DNA from: Panagrolaimus kolymaensis
Taxonomy: Eukaryota > Nematoda > Chromadorea > Rhabditida > Panagrolaimidae
Reading direction: 5' to 3'
Assembly: GCA_028622995.1 (NCBI GenBank)
Contig: JAJQJQ010000021.1
Location: forward strand, 3,410,001-3,474,000
DNA: 64,000 nt
A program made the position numbers and the translations under genes. This document shows positions 21,601 through 33,844 of this stretch, in pieces. The notes under the pieces are model-generated. The model did not search any database and had not been told where the DNA came from. It saw only the letters and a list, made by a program, of their open reading frames with translations. Position 1 is the stretch's first letter; each line of letters starts with the position of its first letter.

Positions 21601-23527
21601 TACGGTAAACAGAGAATCGCATCAAATTAAAAAGCATCAATGATAAAAACGCAACTTGTGGAGTTATTGGATGGCTTTGGATAATTATATAACCAACAAA
21701 AGATACAATTGTCGCTAAAATGGGACATGCATTGAAAGATAATTCCATACCAGAATAACAATAAATTGCATATTTTAATTGTGTAACTTCTTTGGTTCGT
21801 ATTTCAGCAATCCTAGCCCGCATTGATTCTTCCCAAGCATAAAGCTTGAGAACTTTAACACCAGATAAAACATCGGTCATAAGTTTTAATCTTTCATCTT
21901 TTAATTCCATTTGGCGCTCCTAAAATTGATAATAAAGGCTTAAATGAGACTACTTCAAAAAATAATCTTACTTCGCATTTAGTTGCAATTTTTACGAGAA
22001 TACTATTGAATGGAAGAAATAAAACGATGACTGCAACACCATAAAGAACATTAATGCCAATGGTAAATGATAAACCAGTAAGGCAAATCATAATCTGCAA
22101 AGCTTATTATTTAAACTTTTTTTTCTTTAAAAAAATATAAATCAAAAGCAAAATCAACAATACTTACTATAAGTGGAGCATAGAAAAAATCCAATAAATT
22201 ATACCAAAAATATCGGATTCTCTCCACATCGGTGGATAATAAATTTACAACTTCACCAGCAGAATATTTAACTTTTGCGCTTGCAGAAAGTTTTAACATT
22301 TTTCGATAAATTACATTCATAAGAATTGATTGAACATCCAAATATGCTAATAACCCGTAAAAATCACTTCGAGCCATAACAATAAATTTTGCCCAATTAA
22401 GTATAAAAGCAACCGCGACTAATGTCAAGCCATACCAAAGTGGATATTTATTTTCAGCGGAGCTGATAATAAGCTTCAAAAATATGGGATCCGAGGCTGT
22501 CATAAAAGCAAAAATAACGGTTAATGAAACACCGGCGGCGAATGGAAACCAAGTGGCTTTGAATAGAATGAAAAATAACCATGGAATGAAAGATTTTTTA
22601 GATGTATCAGTTTTGGAATGGTATTTTTTGAAAAGAGTTAGTAACCTTTCAGGTTGATTTCTTGGATCAAGAGACCAAAAAGTATCATAATCGATTGTGC
22701 CTTTATAACCTTTAGACATTAAATGTCCAGCATGAGCAAACACGGCTCGAGCAAGAGATGAACGAGTTCGATCTGGATCCACTGGCTGGAATTAACTGAA
22801 GTTGTATTCTGTTTAGAAGTAGCTGTAAACTCACTTTTTGATTAGAAAAATTTTCATAATTTCCATCAAACTTATCAACGAAACAAAATAAAATAATTAG
22901 GAAGAATACTGAAATGGTTTCAAGCCCAAAAAGAACAAATGAAACAAAATCAGGCTAAAAGTTTGCTTGCTTTATTTATAAAAAAGGTGGCCAAAATATT
23001 ACCTTTGCCAAACTCGTAATCACAATAATTTGAGGAATGATAATAATAAAACGTAAAAAATAAATTAAATGCAACCATATGGAACTTGGAATTCCACTGT
23101 GCCCACATCGAATGTAAGAAGCAAATGATGCTACCTGCAAATATTTTTATTTTCATCCATCACGAAATATAAAACTTACAGAAATCACAAAAATTGCTAT
23201 TTTTCCAATAATTGTTTCAGCATTTAAATTTGATTCAAAAAATAATAAAGTTAATCGAATTAAACTTGAAAATAAAATGATTGAAGAAAATGTTGCTTTG
23301 GCTATTAAAAGTTTTGTGATGGCAAGCTTTGGGGATAAAATAACAAAACCATAAAAAATTAAAAAGGATAAACACAAAATTGAAAATATTGCCAAAATTG
23401 TTGGAAGAAAAACAAATGCAAAACATGGAGTTATCACTTCCCAAATAGTACTATTTGGATTTATTGGAACAAAAAGTGGTGATTTACATATCGAAAAATT
23501 ATCCAAAAATGACAATATTGAAGTCAT
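18618..23527 (-). CDS. ABCC/MRP-type ABC transporter, full length
   Basis: Nine minus-strand exons (23527-23180, 23134-23003, 22954-22835, 22785-22168, 22094-21972, 21919-20854, 20814-19934, 19881-19682, 19632-18618) give 1500 residues, the size of a long MRP. The N-terminal TMD0 occupies about residues 1-200, then the first six-helix core (after the PVDPDRTRSSLARAVF linker). NBD1 has Walker A GRVGAGKSS (about 636), signature LSGGQ (728) and Walker B DLYIMDD (ends 753). After an acidic, Ser-rich linker come the second core, with STDVERIRYF and SKDIEKIDND-type coupling segments in the two halves, and NBD2: Walker A GRTGAGKTS (about 1294), signature LSVGQ (1397), Walker B ILVLDEAT. NBD1 has Asp in the catalytic Glu position, as usual for ABCC. 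The family exports glutathione, glucuronide and drug conjugates at membranes; the substrate here is unknown. Confidence 0.97.
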
Positions 23528-25244
23528 CTTTGAAGTTGCTATAACAGCTGAGAGTCATGAAGCTGCTAAAAAATTGAGTAAAAATTTGATTGTTGTGGCT
23601 ATTTAAATCAAATTATTGTTAGCGATTATTATCTTTGAGTTAAAACAAACACCCAAATATTTCTTAATAAAAAAATTTAGTGGGAGGAAGAAAAAAGTTA
23701 AAACAAATACAATCAAAAAATATTGATAAATATTGGTTAGAGGCACTTCCGTAACAAAAAAATCAGTTTGATATAATATTGCGCAACCAATGATGCTATT
23801 TTTTTCTTGTTGTGGTTGTGTCTGGCTGCCCCTGTTGCTGCTGGGAGACGCTTTTCTTTCTCTTCTTATTAGAGTGTGTTAAAAGAGAGCATTCATTTTT
23901 TTGTTTGGTTGCTCCCATCCTAAACAACCTACTCGCGAGCTGATAGAGAGCGCTGCAGACATACTACAAGCAAACAAGCAAGCAAGCTGGCGTCATTCAC
24001 CTTAAAGCTTCTACTACCTGTCTGGTAGCGTTGTCTATGTTTGGCTACTTTTAAAGAAAATTTTAGGTGCATAAAAACTTTTTTTAATCAGCAATTAAAA
24101 TGTTATGAAAAAAACTTACAAGAGAGAACTACACTCAAATTGGAAAATTCAAACTAGAAAAATACTTCCAAAAATATTTTCAAAGCTTTGGTTTTACGAA
24201 TAATAAAAAAACAATTTTGCTGTTTCTTTGGTTATAAAATGACAAACTTTTGATCTCGTTCTTTTTTCACATCAGCGCAACAAAAGGTTGTCCATTCGAC
24301 GAAAAAAGGCTATCTTCGTCCGACCTTTATCAAAAAAGAAAAATAGTTTTAATCGAATTTCGAAACATCTTGGTTGGTTCAACGATGAGCAAAGATTCTT
24401 TTTTTTTGTCTATCTTTTTGCTCTTTTACTTTATAAAACAAAAATGAAAGAGATCGCTTGCACTTTTTCTTTACTAAAGAGAACATTAAAAATAGCGCAA
24501 ATGTGATTGCGAAAGATAGCAAAATCTTTGACCCAAGTGAGCATGTGAATAAAATGTTAATTCTCTTTGCAAATATAAATCATTTTATACCCAGGTTTTT
24601 TAATATTGTTTAATGAAGAACTAAAGTACTGATAAAAAAATACAGCTTTAATCTTAAAAGTACAAGAATAAACAAAGTTGAACGCATTTAGCTACAAAGG
24701 TAGAGGAGAGCTAATAATAAAAATGCTGAATCCTCAACGAATGTAAACTACCCTAAATTGTTCCATAGATGAAGTCATGTTTATGTTGTTTTACATATTT
24801 TAAAATATAAAATCAATTTGGGATTTTTGAGTTATGAGTTCCGTAAATCTATGAGAGATTAACGATTACTTAATTTTGCTATATTGAAAGTGTTTATTGT
24901 TTTTACAACCGCCGCTGAAAATTAAAATTACAATTGCTGGAATTTTTCATTTTACCATTAAAATCCATTATGAGATGTATTGTATTTTTTTACTATGATT
25001 TTACACTTTTTTTAAAAGAAATTTCAGAAAGATAAAAAAAAAGCTTCAAAAATGATGTTGTTGTTATTTTGTAACCCCAAAAAAGAGATTAAAAAAATGC
25101 ATGCGCCGGATGTTGGATTCCATTGAGTTGAAATCCAAATTAGGCACATCAGAAAAAGAAAACACAACAATGCCAAAAAAAAAAAAAGAGTAATGGAAGG
25201 AAGTAAGCTTTGATGGAGTTAAAGCTCGAGAAGAAGCGATAAGT

Positions 25245-25327
25245 CTAAGTTAGCAGCAAGAAACTTTCAACAGATGCCGCAGCATCAATAGCTTCAATGA
25301 TAGCATTTTCCAAATTTTTTGCTTCTC
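25245..25327 (-). other. Candidate terminal coding exon, gene unknown
   Basis: On the minus strand an acceptor CTTTTTTAG is followed by 83 nt that read, in one frame, GEAKNLENAIIEAIDAAA... and end LLLT-stop. The composition is Ala/Glu/Ile-rich and much less T-rich than its flanks, as for a real helix-coding exon. It needs an upstream exon ending in phase 1, which I could not find with confidence. Confidence 0.3.
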
Positions 25328-26338
25328 CTAAAAAAGTAATGTTTCAAATTGTTTTTTTTTATTTGCGTGTTTAAATTCGATAAATTTAATTTGAAAGTCA
25401 AAAAACCAAGTTTTTGGAGTATTTATTTGTTTGTTTTTCTGGCACAAATTCTCTGGCTTTTAATTGTTAGTTTCTTTTTTTTTGTTTTGTTTAAAAAAAG
25501 CTTACATTTTTGATAATTCCAAATGTTTAGAGTTTGTTTAATTTTATTTTCTGTATTGGGCCACCAGCATCAAAAAAAAAAGTTGTCACTTTTTATTTGT
25601 ATCTTATTCTCTTTCTTTTTCTACTAAGAAATAGTCATAAATAATCCCATCTTTTACCAATAACAATATTTTTTTTTATTGTTTATTTTCTTGGGACTCA
25701 TAATTTTTTTTCGCCTTTCAAAAAAAGACAAAACATAACAAAAATATGTACGTTTTTAGCATTTTGTCGGTGTTGGGCCTTTGAAAATATAAAAGCTGGA
25801 AGTGTTCAAATTTTTTTATGGAAGGAAATTTGTAGCTTTTTTACTGACTATAAAATAAATGATTTATTTACCCTTGAATTATTACCGTTGAAAATATGAA
25901 GAAAAAAATATTTTTTGGCTCGACTTTTCTCTAAAATCTTTTGTAATATTTTTATCCCTCAAAAAAATGCATCTTCTGATTCAAAGAACAATAAATATTT
26001 ACGACCTTTTATTTTATTTATTTGTTTTGTTTTGTTTTGTTTTAAACCTCATTTGAATAAAACTAATTTACTTGCAGCTTTTTTCTTTCTTTGAAAAATT
26101 TTAAAGGAAAAAAGCAATCAAAGATGAAATTTGACTTAATTTTATTCTCTCATTTTTTTCTTGTTTTGTGATTTGAAGGGAAAAAATATGTTTAAAAATG
26201 TATAAAAATTTATGAAAGGAATGAAGCATTTTCTTAATGGAAAATAAAAATAGAAAATTCCTAAATGAAGTCCTCGAAAGATAGATAATACGGTAAAGGT
26301 TGTCTCGAAGGAAAAATGAATAAGAACTACGATGTAAT

Positions 26339-26358
26339 TTATGCTTCTGCATCGAGTC
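26339..26358 (-). other. Candidate short alternative terminal exon
   Basis: After a minus-strand acceptor TTTTTATTAG, the sequence reads GA CTC GAT GCA GAA GCA TAA, that is LDAEA-stop in phase 1. The phase and first two bases equal those of the island at 25245-25327, which would suit alternative 3' exons of one gene. Very short, so weak. Confidence 0.18.
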
Positions 26359-27310
26359 CTAATAAAAATATTGTTTCCATATATTTTATTTCAAAAACTC
26401 TTCCCGGAAATTAATAAAATTAATCAAAAAAAAATATCTTTGTTTTGACAGATTTTTTGAAGCCTTTTAAAAAATCTTTGACGAATATTATTTTTTTGTT
26501 TGTATATCGTCTCTTCAAAATTGTCTTCCCAAATGCTATGAGATGGAACACAATGTCGTCATTCTTTTTTGTTTCAACGATATAAAAAAAACAAGGAAAA
26601 ATGAGATGATGCCCAAGGGAGATTCTCAAATCGGGTAAAAGTCCACAATGGATGGGAGACGACGTGCTTTTTTCGAAGAATCGAGCTTGTGAGACATCTT
26701 TCTGGAGATGGTTGAAGCTTGTTGAAAAGTTATAGAAAAAAAACTTGTCTTTCTTCTCTTTTATCTTTGAAAGATAACAAAAGAAAAGTTAAATATATTT
26801 TTTCTGGGTTTTTACACGTGGCTTTAAAGTTTAAACTTAGAAATCTTTTTTTGCTTTCTCTTTTTTGATTTTGTTTCCTTTCCTTTTAAACTTTTTGTGT
26901 TCGTGTTCCTTTTTGAGTTGAGTTATGAGCTATGTACATATTTGTGTTTCTTGAGTCAAGAAGAAAAAAATATGGTTGGTGATGTTTTGGATTGGCAAAA
27001 ATATTTAAATTGCTTTGTTTTGACATAAAAGAAAAGACTAGAGTGGAAATGCACTCATATTTTTTGAAATTTTTTTATGAGCTCACATGGTTGCTTTGAA
27101 GTTTTTAAAATTTAAATAAGTACTGTAGGAATTTCTTTTTTATTATATTTTATTGAAAAATCTCCGTAAAAGTATCTAATAATTTTTCGCGGTCTAAATT
27201 TGTTTATTCTTTTCGCGTTTTTTTATTTCTCGTGAAATGCATAATTTTATGAGATTTCTAACAAAGATTTTTAGTTTCTGCCAATAATTCTCATAAATAT
27301 TTTTTTTACC

Positions 27311-28216
27311 ATGATTCATATTTTGCAATCAATGATGTCGAAGCCTTCAACATCCTCGCATCATCATCATCGAAAAGGTCGAAAACGTTCTTCAAGTGCC
27401 AGCATTCAATCTGCTTTAGGCTTAGCCCGATCAGTTGCCTCACGTTCTGCAACCATGGATCGCTTGGATCTTCGATCTGCTACACCACCAGCAGAACGTC
27501 GAAGAATTACCAGTCGTTTTACTAGTCGAGAACTTTGCCTTGATGAAGATCAAATTGAAACAATGCATGAAAGTTTTATAAAAATTAAAGATAAATATGC
27601 ATTTTTTGAATCAATGTTTTTACAACTTTTTTTAAAAGAAGATCCTGAAATTGCTATAGTTTTTGGATTAGCTAATGTTCCAGAAAAAGAATTAAAGCGA
27701 CGAAATGCATTTCGAACACATATTTATAAATTTCAAAGATTTATGACTACCGTAATCGATTTATTACCTAAAAAAGGAAGAGAAGATGAACTCATTCAAA
27801 TTATACGGTAGAAATTTTATCTTGGGAAAACTAAATTAATTCTAATTTTTAGAATGGTTGGCCGCCAACATTGTTATGTTAGAACTTTAAGTTTTACTGC
27901 AGTTCGATGGCTTTCATTCAAAAATGCCCTTTTTAATGCCTTTGTTCGAATTGGAAATGATCGACTCTCTCATGCATGGAATGTACTAATTGGATTTTTA
28001 GTTTTTGAGATTAAAGATGCATATCTTTCTCATGTAAGTCCTTCTTCATCAATGATTTTTCGTTTTAGAGCAGTAAAGTAAAAACAATGAAAATTTCTTC
28101 AGATCCGTCATGTTCGTTCAAATTCAGTTCCTCACATTCTTGAAGGATATCGCCTTGATTTTCGTAAAGGCTCAAATACTCGAGGAAGTTTTGAAGATGA
28201 TTCAATCGCTGAATGA
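27311..28216 (+). CDS. Globin-domain protein with basic N-terminal extension
   Basis: Exons 27311-27807, 27853-28033 and 28103-28216 give 263 residues. The first 70 residues are Ser/His/Arg-rich and probably disordered (HHHHRKGRKRSSS, PPAERRRITSR). Residues 75-245 have the helical pattern of a nematode globin: a candidate E-helix histidine in FRTHIYKFQRFM (about His137) and the F-helix proximal histidine in MVGRQHCYV (about His172), with an aromatic G/H region (WNVLIGFLVFEIKDAYL). The intron just before the proximal histidine falls where many nematode globins have one. Neuronal C. elegans globins often carry such extensions and are suggested to sense gas or redox state; that role here is inference. 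The alternative start at the in-frame ATG a few codons later is equally possible. Confidence 0.83.
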
Positions 28217-28732
28217 TTTGATGATTTTTTTTGGTTGCTTTCATGCTTGACTAAATATTTTTTTTTTAAAGAATTTTGTTGTAAAAAAAGAAAAATATGT
28301 AAATGAATTTAAAAAATATATGTATGAATGATAAAGCTTATTATTACTTTTTTTATGGAGCAACCACATTGATAACATTAGTTTAAAAACGTAAATTCAA
28401 ATATCTTTGTATTACAAATTAAAAATTATGGAACATACATATTCTTTGTAAATGTTGAAGATTAGATAATACTTTTTTTAAATTAACCGTAGCATTTTAT
28501 GCTTTTTCAATAAACTTTACAATATCCCATTTATAAATTTAAAGGAATGGATGATTTCATTAAGATTATTTACACCATTTTTAATTTAATCTCCTAAGAG
28601 AAGCAATTCATAACTTCAATTATTTTCTTTTTCTGGCGTATTATTCTTTTCGCTGACAAATAATAAACCTTTAAAGCGCGAAGTTTATTGCTTTGCTTTT
28701 TTTTATAGTTCCAAACTTTTTTTGTACAAAAA
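28217..28732. other. Intergenic, no gene seen
   Basis: AT-rich 3' and 5' flanks between the globin and the next plus-strand gene. Nothing further is recognised. Confidence 0.5.
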
Positions 28733-29860
28733 ATGTCTAATCTCGCGGTTGATGATGATATCGTTATGGAATTATTTGAAAAAGATAAAGAGGTTGAAGA
28801 AGTAGTAAATGTTGCGGAAGTTGAACAACCCGATGAAATAATAATTGATGGTGATGTTAATGCCGAACCATTTATTCAAAAGGAACAGCCATCGGTTGTT
28901 GAGATAAATTTACAACAAGATAATGAAGAAGAAATAGATATTTTGGGAACTTCTGATAATGAAGATGGAATCATCCCAAGCACCGCAAACGTTGGTAATG
29001 GACAAAGTTTAGCCAATGGAAGTCAGTTGCATAATAACTCGGGTAAACTTTCTTGATATAATAATTACAATAAATTTATTAATTATTTTTTTAGCTCCTT
29101 CAACATCAGAATTCATTCCAAAGCATACAAGAGTTGTAATTCCTACATCTCAAATAAAAAAGCGAATTCCCAAAAAGGCAGCTGCACTCGCAACCGGAGC
29201 AACCAAATATATTAAAGAAAATAATAAACCAAATATGACTATCGACAGTCGTGATTATAATTATATGGAAGATGAATTATTTTTCTCTAAAGCTGACATC
29301 CCTGTTCCATTTGAAGATGTTCGACCATTCGAACATGATATAGCTATGCGACCTTTGGGTGAACAACGTTATGGTTAGAATCGTTTATATTTGAATTTCT
29401 ATTTTATATATTCGTATTTTTTAGTTGTGGAAGCAATTGAAAATAGCTTCAGAGTTTTACAAATGGAAGCCAAACGAATTCAAGGCCATTTGAGAGCTTT
29501 GAATGCTCGAGCTGGTAGAATTCGTAAACAAATTGATCGAGAAGAAGAAGCCATAGCTCGAGGTGAAGATCCAACAGCCGTACCAAAATCGAGTAAAGGA
29601 TTGTTTGGTGATGAAATTTTACCTATTAAAATCCCAGTAAAAGTTGCACCAAAAAAGCCCGTTGGCAAAAAGAAGTTGGTTAAGAGAAAGGTTTGTTTTC
29701 ATCGTGCTGATTATCTATTGATAGTTAACAACAATTCATATTTTAGAAGCCTGGGCCAAAGAAAGGAAAGCAGCCAAAAGCTGAAGTCAAAGAAACTAAA
29801 ACTGAATCTCAATCAAGTGGCGGTCGTATGTTGAAGCTATCGGGCTTTGATAATAAATAA
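28733..29860 (+). CDS. Acidic-to-basic probably nuclear protein, unknown
   Basis: Exons 28733-29042, 29095-29373, 29425-29690 and 29747-29860; 322 residues. I do not recognise the family. The first 100 residues are very acidic (EKDKEVEEVVNVAEVEQPDE, DNEEEIDILGTSDNED). The middle has basic patches (KKRIPKKAAALATGATKYIK) and an aromatic segment (DSRDYNYMEDELFF). A predicted helix or coiled coil follows (residues about 200-235, VLQMEAKRIQGHLRALNARAG then RKQIDREEEAIARG). The C-terminus is a Lys/Pro-rich tail (KKPVGKKKLVKRKPGPKKGK). Acidic N-terminus, coiled coil and nuclear-localisation-like tail suggest a chromatin or RNA-binding complex subunit, but that is only inference. Confidence 0.8.
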
Positions 29861-30027
29861 TAATAAATCATTATGGTATTTTTTGCTCTGTAATTTACTT
29901 TGCTTTATTTCGAGAAATTAATTTATTACTTTTCTCCTTTTTTTATTACTCATTTTTTGTTTATAAAAAAATCACAAAAGAATTATTTTGTACACGAGGT
30001 TATTAACAATTTTATTTTAAAAAACAA

Positions 30028-30729
30028 TTAAGAGCAAGCACCCAATCCATCCAAATAATTAAAAAGGATGATTTTAGCAAACGATTCTTTAATATAAGGC
30101 CACATGGTTGTATTAAAATCATTGAAACCCGTTTCAAGCCGGCAATAAATAGTATGTACACGTGTTTGAGTCATAAACATATCACCCATTTTATAACCCC
30201 GTTGAAAAATGCGTTCAGTAGTTTTGCCGCGGTCTTGATATTTAAGATACATGGCAGTTAATTGGTCAGCAAAAGGTTGTAAATTATTTGCCATAACTGT
30301 GCCTAAAACATTTAATGCATCTTCATAACCACCATATTTGGATACAAATTTTGCTGCAATTCCAGCAACCGTAAGCTTTTGTCCAGTTTTTAATGCATTC
30401 ATTCCAGCTTTTATTATTGCTGTAATATCATTTAAAGAATTATCGATGGATTTAAAAAATGGATGTCCTTACCGCTTTTAAGCTCATCCATCGTTGTATT
30501 TGGTGTAAGTATTGGCTCAAGATCATTGATAAGCTAAATCCATTTTAATGAAATTACAAAACTTTGTATTTTATTCGAAAATCCTTACTTGAGTATATTG
30601 ATCAACGGTCAAATAAGCGCTAACCATGCTTATAAATTTATTAATAATTTTAGTTTTAATAGGAAAATCATAGCCTCCATAAACTTGAAAAAATAAAAAC
30701 AAGACGCATAAAAATTTGAGTATTCTCAT
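30028..30729 (-). CDS. Secreted protein, unknown nematode family
   Basis: Minus-strand exons 30729-30589, 30533-30473 and 30419-30028 give 197 residues. The N-terminus is a clear signal peptide (MRILKFLCVLFLFFQVYGG). The mature part is predicted mostly helical, with few cysteines (YCRLETGF near 165 and the terminal GACS). Segments such as GGYEDALNVLGTVMANNLQP and DQLTAMYLKYQDRGKTTERI suggest a small extracellular helical domain. I see no catalytic motif. It lies convergent with the unknown nuclear protein gene, with about 170 bp between 3' ends. Frame and splice sites are consistent, so the gene is likely real. Confidence 0.78.
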
Positions 30730-31545
30730 TTTGAACGGATACTTTGCAACAACAAAAAAGTGACACCTTGATATAAAAAAAATAATAACTTTTATGTTTA
30801 AAAAATGGGGCCTTGATTTCGTCCTTTTACATTTAAAACAAGGGATTAGTCCGCCTCCAAAAATTTTTGCGATCAATCCATTTCCATTTTTTTCAGAGAT
30901 CAAGTTTAAAAATAAAAATAACTCATGTATGTATGGAGAGGGATGAATGAGATTAATTAAAGCTCAAAAATAAATAACAATTATGGTGGCAATCGTCTGG
31001 ATTAAAATATTATTAACGAACGTTTCAATCAATTGATTATGGATGAATTACGATAATAGATAAATCCTCAACTATCAAGCAAATTGGTCTTTTAAATTAA
31101 TTAAGTTTTACTATAAGAAGATGATCTCGATTTTCAAAATTAAGAATTAATTTGTTTTAATCGAACATGTTGTTACATCTTGTAAGAATAATAAGTCAGT
31201 AATGTGTTTATACTTTTTATTGAAAAATTGCTTTATCCGTGAAAAATTTATTATAAAACTTTTTGTTGCTACCATTTTTTCCACAACAGCCAAACATTTT
31301 TTTAAAACAGTAAACAACGATAATTGACATCAAGTAAAAAAAACTAAAAATTTGTTAAAGTTTGATTCAAATTAATTTTTTTCTTGTATGTTGAACAATT
31401 TGATGGACGTTTGAGAAAAGTTTTTCCAACAACAAAAAAATACTCGCTCCCGAAAATGAGGTAAGCGAGAGAGAGAAATTATCTTGATGCGAAAACAAAA
31501 AAGAATGAATTATGGGAAATCGAAATTTGTAAGAAACGCTCTTTC
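30730..31545. other. Intergenic, no gene seen
   Basis: Promoter regions of two divergent genes; no exon, RNA or repeat recognised. Confidence 0.5.
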
Positions 31546-33378
31546 ATGAAACTCAAACATTATTTTTTCGCTGTCTTCATCATTTTGTCTGATTTCGTTT
31601 TATATTTGCTGGTGGTAACAATTCTAATGGGACGACTAATTTTATATCTTCTTCAATGTTGGAACATGACATTCCGTAGAAATCATGGTAGTCATCGTGA
31701 TGCCATTCGCAAATTGGATGATTCAAATGTGACTGATTATGACGTCGAAGAAGCATCGGAAGACTCACTTTCAACAATTCCTGATGGTGATATCACTTGT
31801 TGCATTCTACATGATGATGATTCTAATGGTAGCTCTTCAATCAGTGATGGAATAGAACGTATCAAGGATTCATGTGCCTCATATTCTGCTGAAGCTTATT
31901 CAAATGGTCTTACACAAGAAAGCGATGGAAACTCTCCCACAACAACTGCATCAACAAATTCTGGACCTGGTGTTACTGAAAGCGGAATTGATGATAATAA
32001 TTCTGTCGTTTGTTCTTCCATCTCCGACAAATGTGTACATGGTGGTGGCGCTGTTTCTCCCTTTGGTTCACTGCTTAATGAAGACACTGAAACTATTTCT
32101 GTTTATTCTGCTGAAAGTGAATTTGATCTTGATATTGCCATTTCTTTTGAAGAACGCATAGAATTTATAGAAAGATTGAAGCTGTGGGAAAGCACTATTG
32201 AAGATTGTAATTATTTGAAAAAATTTATGTCAAATGGTACGGAATATGAGGATTATGCTTTATCTCATTTCGGCAATCGTGCATTCGTATATTCGCATTC
32301 GTTTGGAATTTATTGCAATGTAAGTTTCGCTTTTCTAACATTTGATTTTAATAATACTTTACTATGTTTTTAGGATGAATTAATTCGCCTCTTTCCATAC
32401 AATTTTTCATGGTTGGAATCTCTTTTGCATCTTATTATTATTAAAGAATTACATGTTAAGTCGTTCATGCCAATAGTTCGTGGTTTTGATGTTTCAATAC
32501 TGTTCAACGATAGTAAGTTAACTTTTATTTTCTCATTTTTTAAACTTTGCATCATTTTTTAGATTTGAAGGAAATAACTCTTTGTCGACCGCGTTATGAA
32601 AAAGAAGATTATTACCATCATTATTTGAAGAAGTTGACTAACTGTCAATATATCTATGTAATGTTCCCTGTAAACCTTGCTGTAAGTTTTGTTGTTTCTC
32701 ACTTGACACTTTTTATTGATATTTGCTGAAATTATCGTTTTTTAGGAGCTTTCAATGATTCCGGCTTCATGCCAACGTCTCTATCTCCAACATTTCGAAC
32801 TGGGATTACCATCGGAAAATGGAAGGTTTGTTTAAGAAGTTACTGTATTTATTTACATTTAATATTTTCAGTTACTCGCTGTCTTCTGTTCAAATCCTCC
32901 TGATTAATTGCGTTTCAAATCATAGCTTCAATATTATGTATCTCGATCATCTTTTTTCTGTTATTTCAAAATGTTTGAAACTTTCAATTTTACGAATTCG
33001 ATGTTACATAAATATCAAACAATGGTTTTATATTGAAGAAGCAATTTGCAAATTAAATCCATCAACGTTCGTAAAGATATCTTCCAATGTTAGAGGATTT
33101 TTTAAAATTAATGCAGTTTGTCGATTTACCTATTTCAAAACTGTAAGTTATATTTCTTTTTTTGATTCTAACTTTTTTTAACTTCGCTTTTATAGGCCGT
33201 CGTTGGATTTTGTGGTACTTGTGAAGATAAAATGATATTTGACTCTGGCAAAAAAGAAATAACAAAAACATTCACTATTCATCCTGGATTAGAATTTGCT
33301 TTCAAATGTACTTTTAAAGATACTGTTCCACCAATCGATATCACTGATCTTGAAGATATGGATGCTGATCTGGCTTAA
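31546..33378 (+). CDS. LRR/F-box-like protein with long acidic Ser-rich N-terminus
   Basis: Exons 31546-32319, 32374-32512, 32563-32681, 32746-32825, 32872-33142 and 33196-33378; 521 residues. The modelled start gives a hydrophobic segment (residues about 5-36), but this may be 5' UTR or a different first exon; an in-frame ATG follows at NMTFRRNHG. Residues 50-210 are Ser/Asp-rich and disordered. From about 210 on, the sequence has the look of nematode F-box/FTH-like proteins: successive short units such as IKELHVKSFMP, LKEITLCRPRYE, CQRLYLQHFELG and LSILRIRCYI that fit leucine-rich repeats, then a beta-rich end and an acidic tail (ITDLEDMDADLA). No catalytic residues are visible. An adaptor role is only a guess. 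Confidence 0.75.
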
Positions 33379-33434
33379 TATTTGTAAAAGAATCAACTAA
33401 CTTCGTAATCAACTCACTGTAAATATTATATGTA

Positions 33435-33785
33435 TTATGAAAAAATAAATTTTGTACTGTACTTTATTTGTAATTGTGTAACATTTGTATTAAGGAAATG
33501 AAGATGGAACAAACAAACATTTTCAACAACTTTGAAAGCAAGTTGTTTACATAATGAGTCATTTGTCTTTATGCTTCCTTTAATGAAAGTCAAGTTACAT
33601 ATTTGAGTTTGAAATCGGGTTTGATTTGTTTCTCCACGGATACCATATCCTCCCATCGCTTTTGGATTAGGTTTGCAAAGTTTTTCAATGCATGTGTTTC
33701 CCAACTTTTTTATTATTCTAACAACAAAATTTGTACTTTGAAACATTGTTTTCATTAAACAAAATGCGTATTTTGAAATTTGCAT
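33435..33785 (-). other. Possible small gene or decayed exon, 116 codons
   Basis: A minus-strand frame between two plus-strand genes reads with less Phe/Lys bias than background (AMGGYGIRGETNQTRFQTQI, LTFIKGSIKTNDSLCKQLAF) and begins with ATG. It is too long to be a typical chance frame here but has no recognisable domain, signal peptide or partner exon. It could be a single-exon gene, a remnant or chance. It lies against the 3' end of the preceding gene. Confidence 0.3.
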
Positions 33786-33844
33786 CTTTAAAGCTATGAA
33801 TTTTGTTTTAAAAACAATTTTCCATGCTTGCTTTTGTTTAACAA

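Larger units (their letters stand above)
23528..27310. other. Gene-poor region with a few exon-like islands
   Basis: About 3.8 kb between the 5' end of the ABCC gene and the globin gene. The part nearest the ABCC start (23750-24060) is GC-richer than its surroundings and is a likely promoter. Most of the rest is T- or A-rich. Three minus-strand islands at 25245-25327, 26339-26358 and about 26640-26697 look exon-like and are listed separately. No complete gene could be assembled. Confidence 0.45.
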
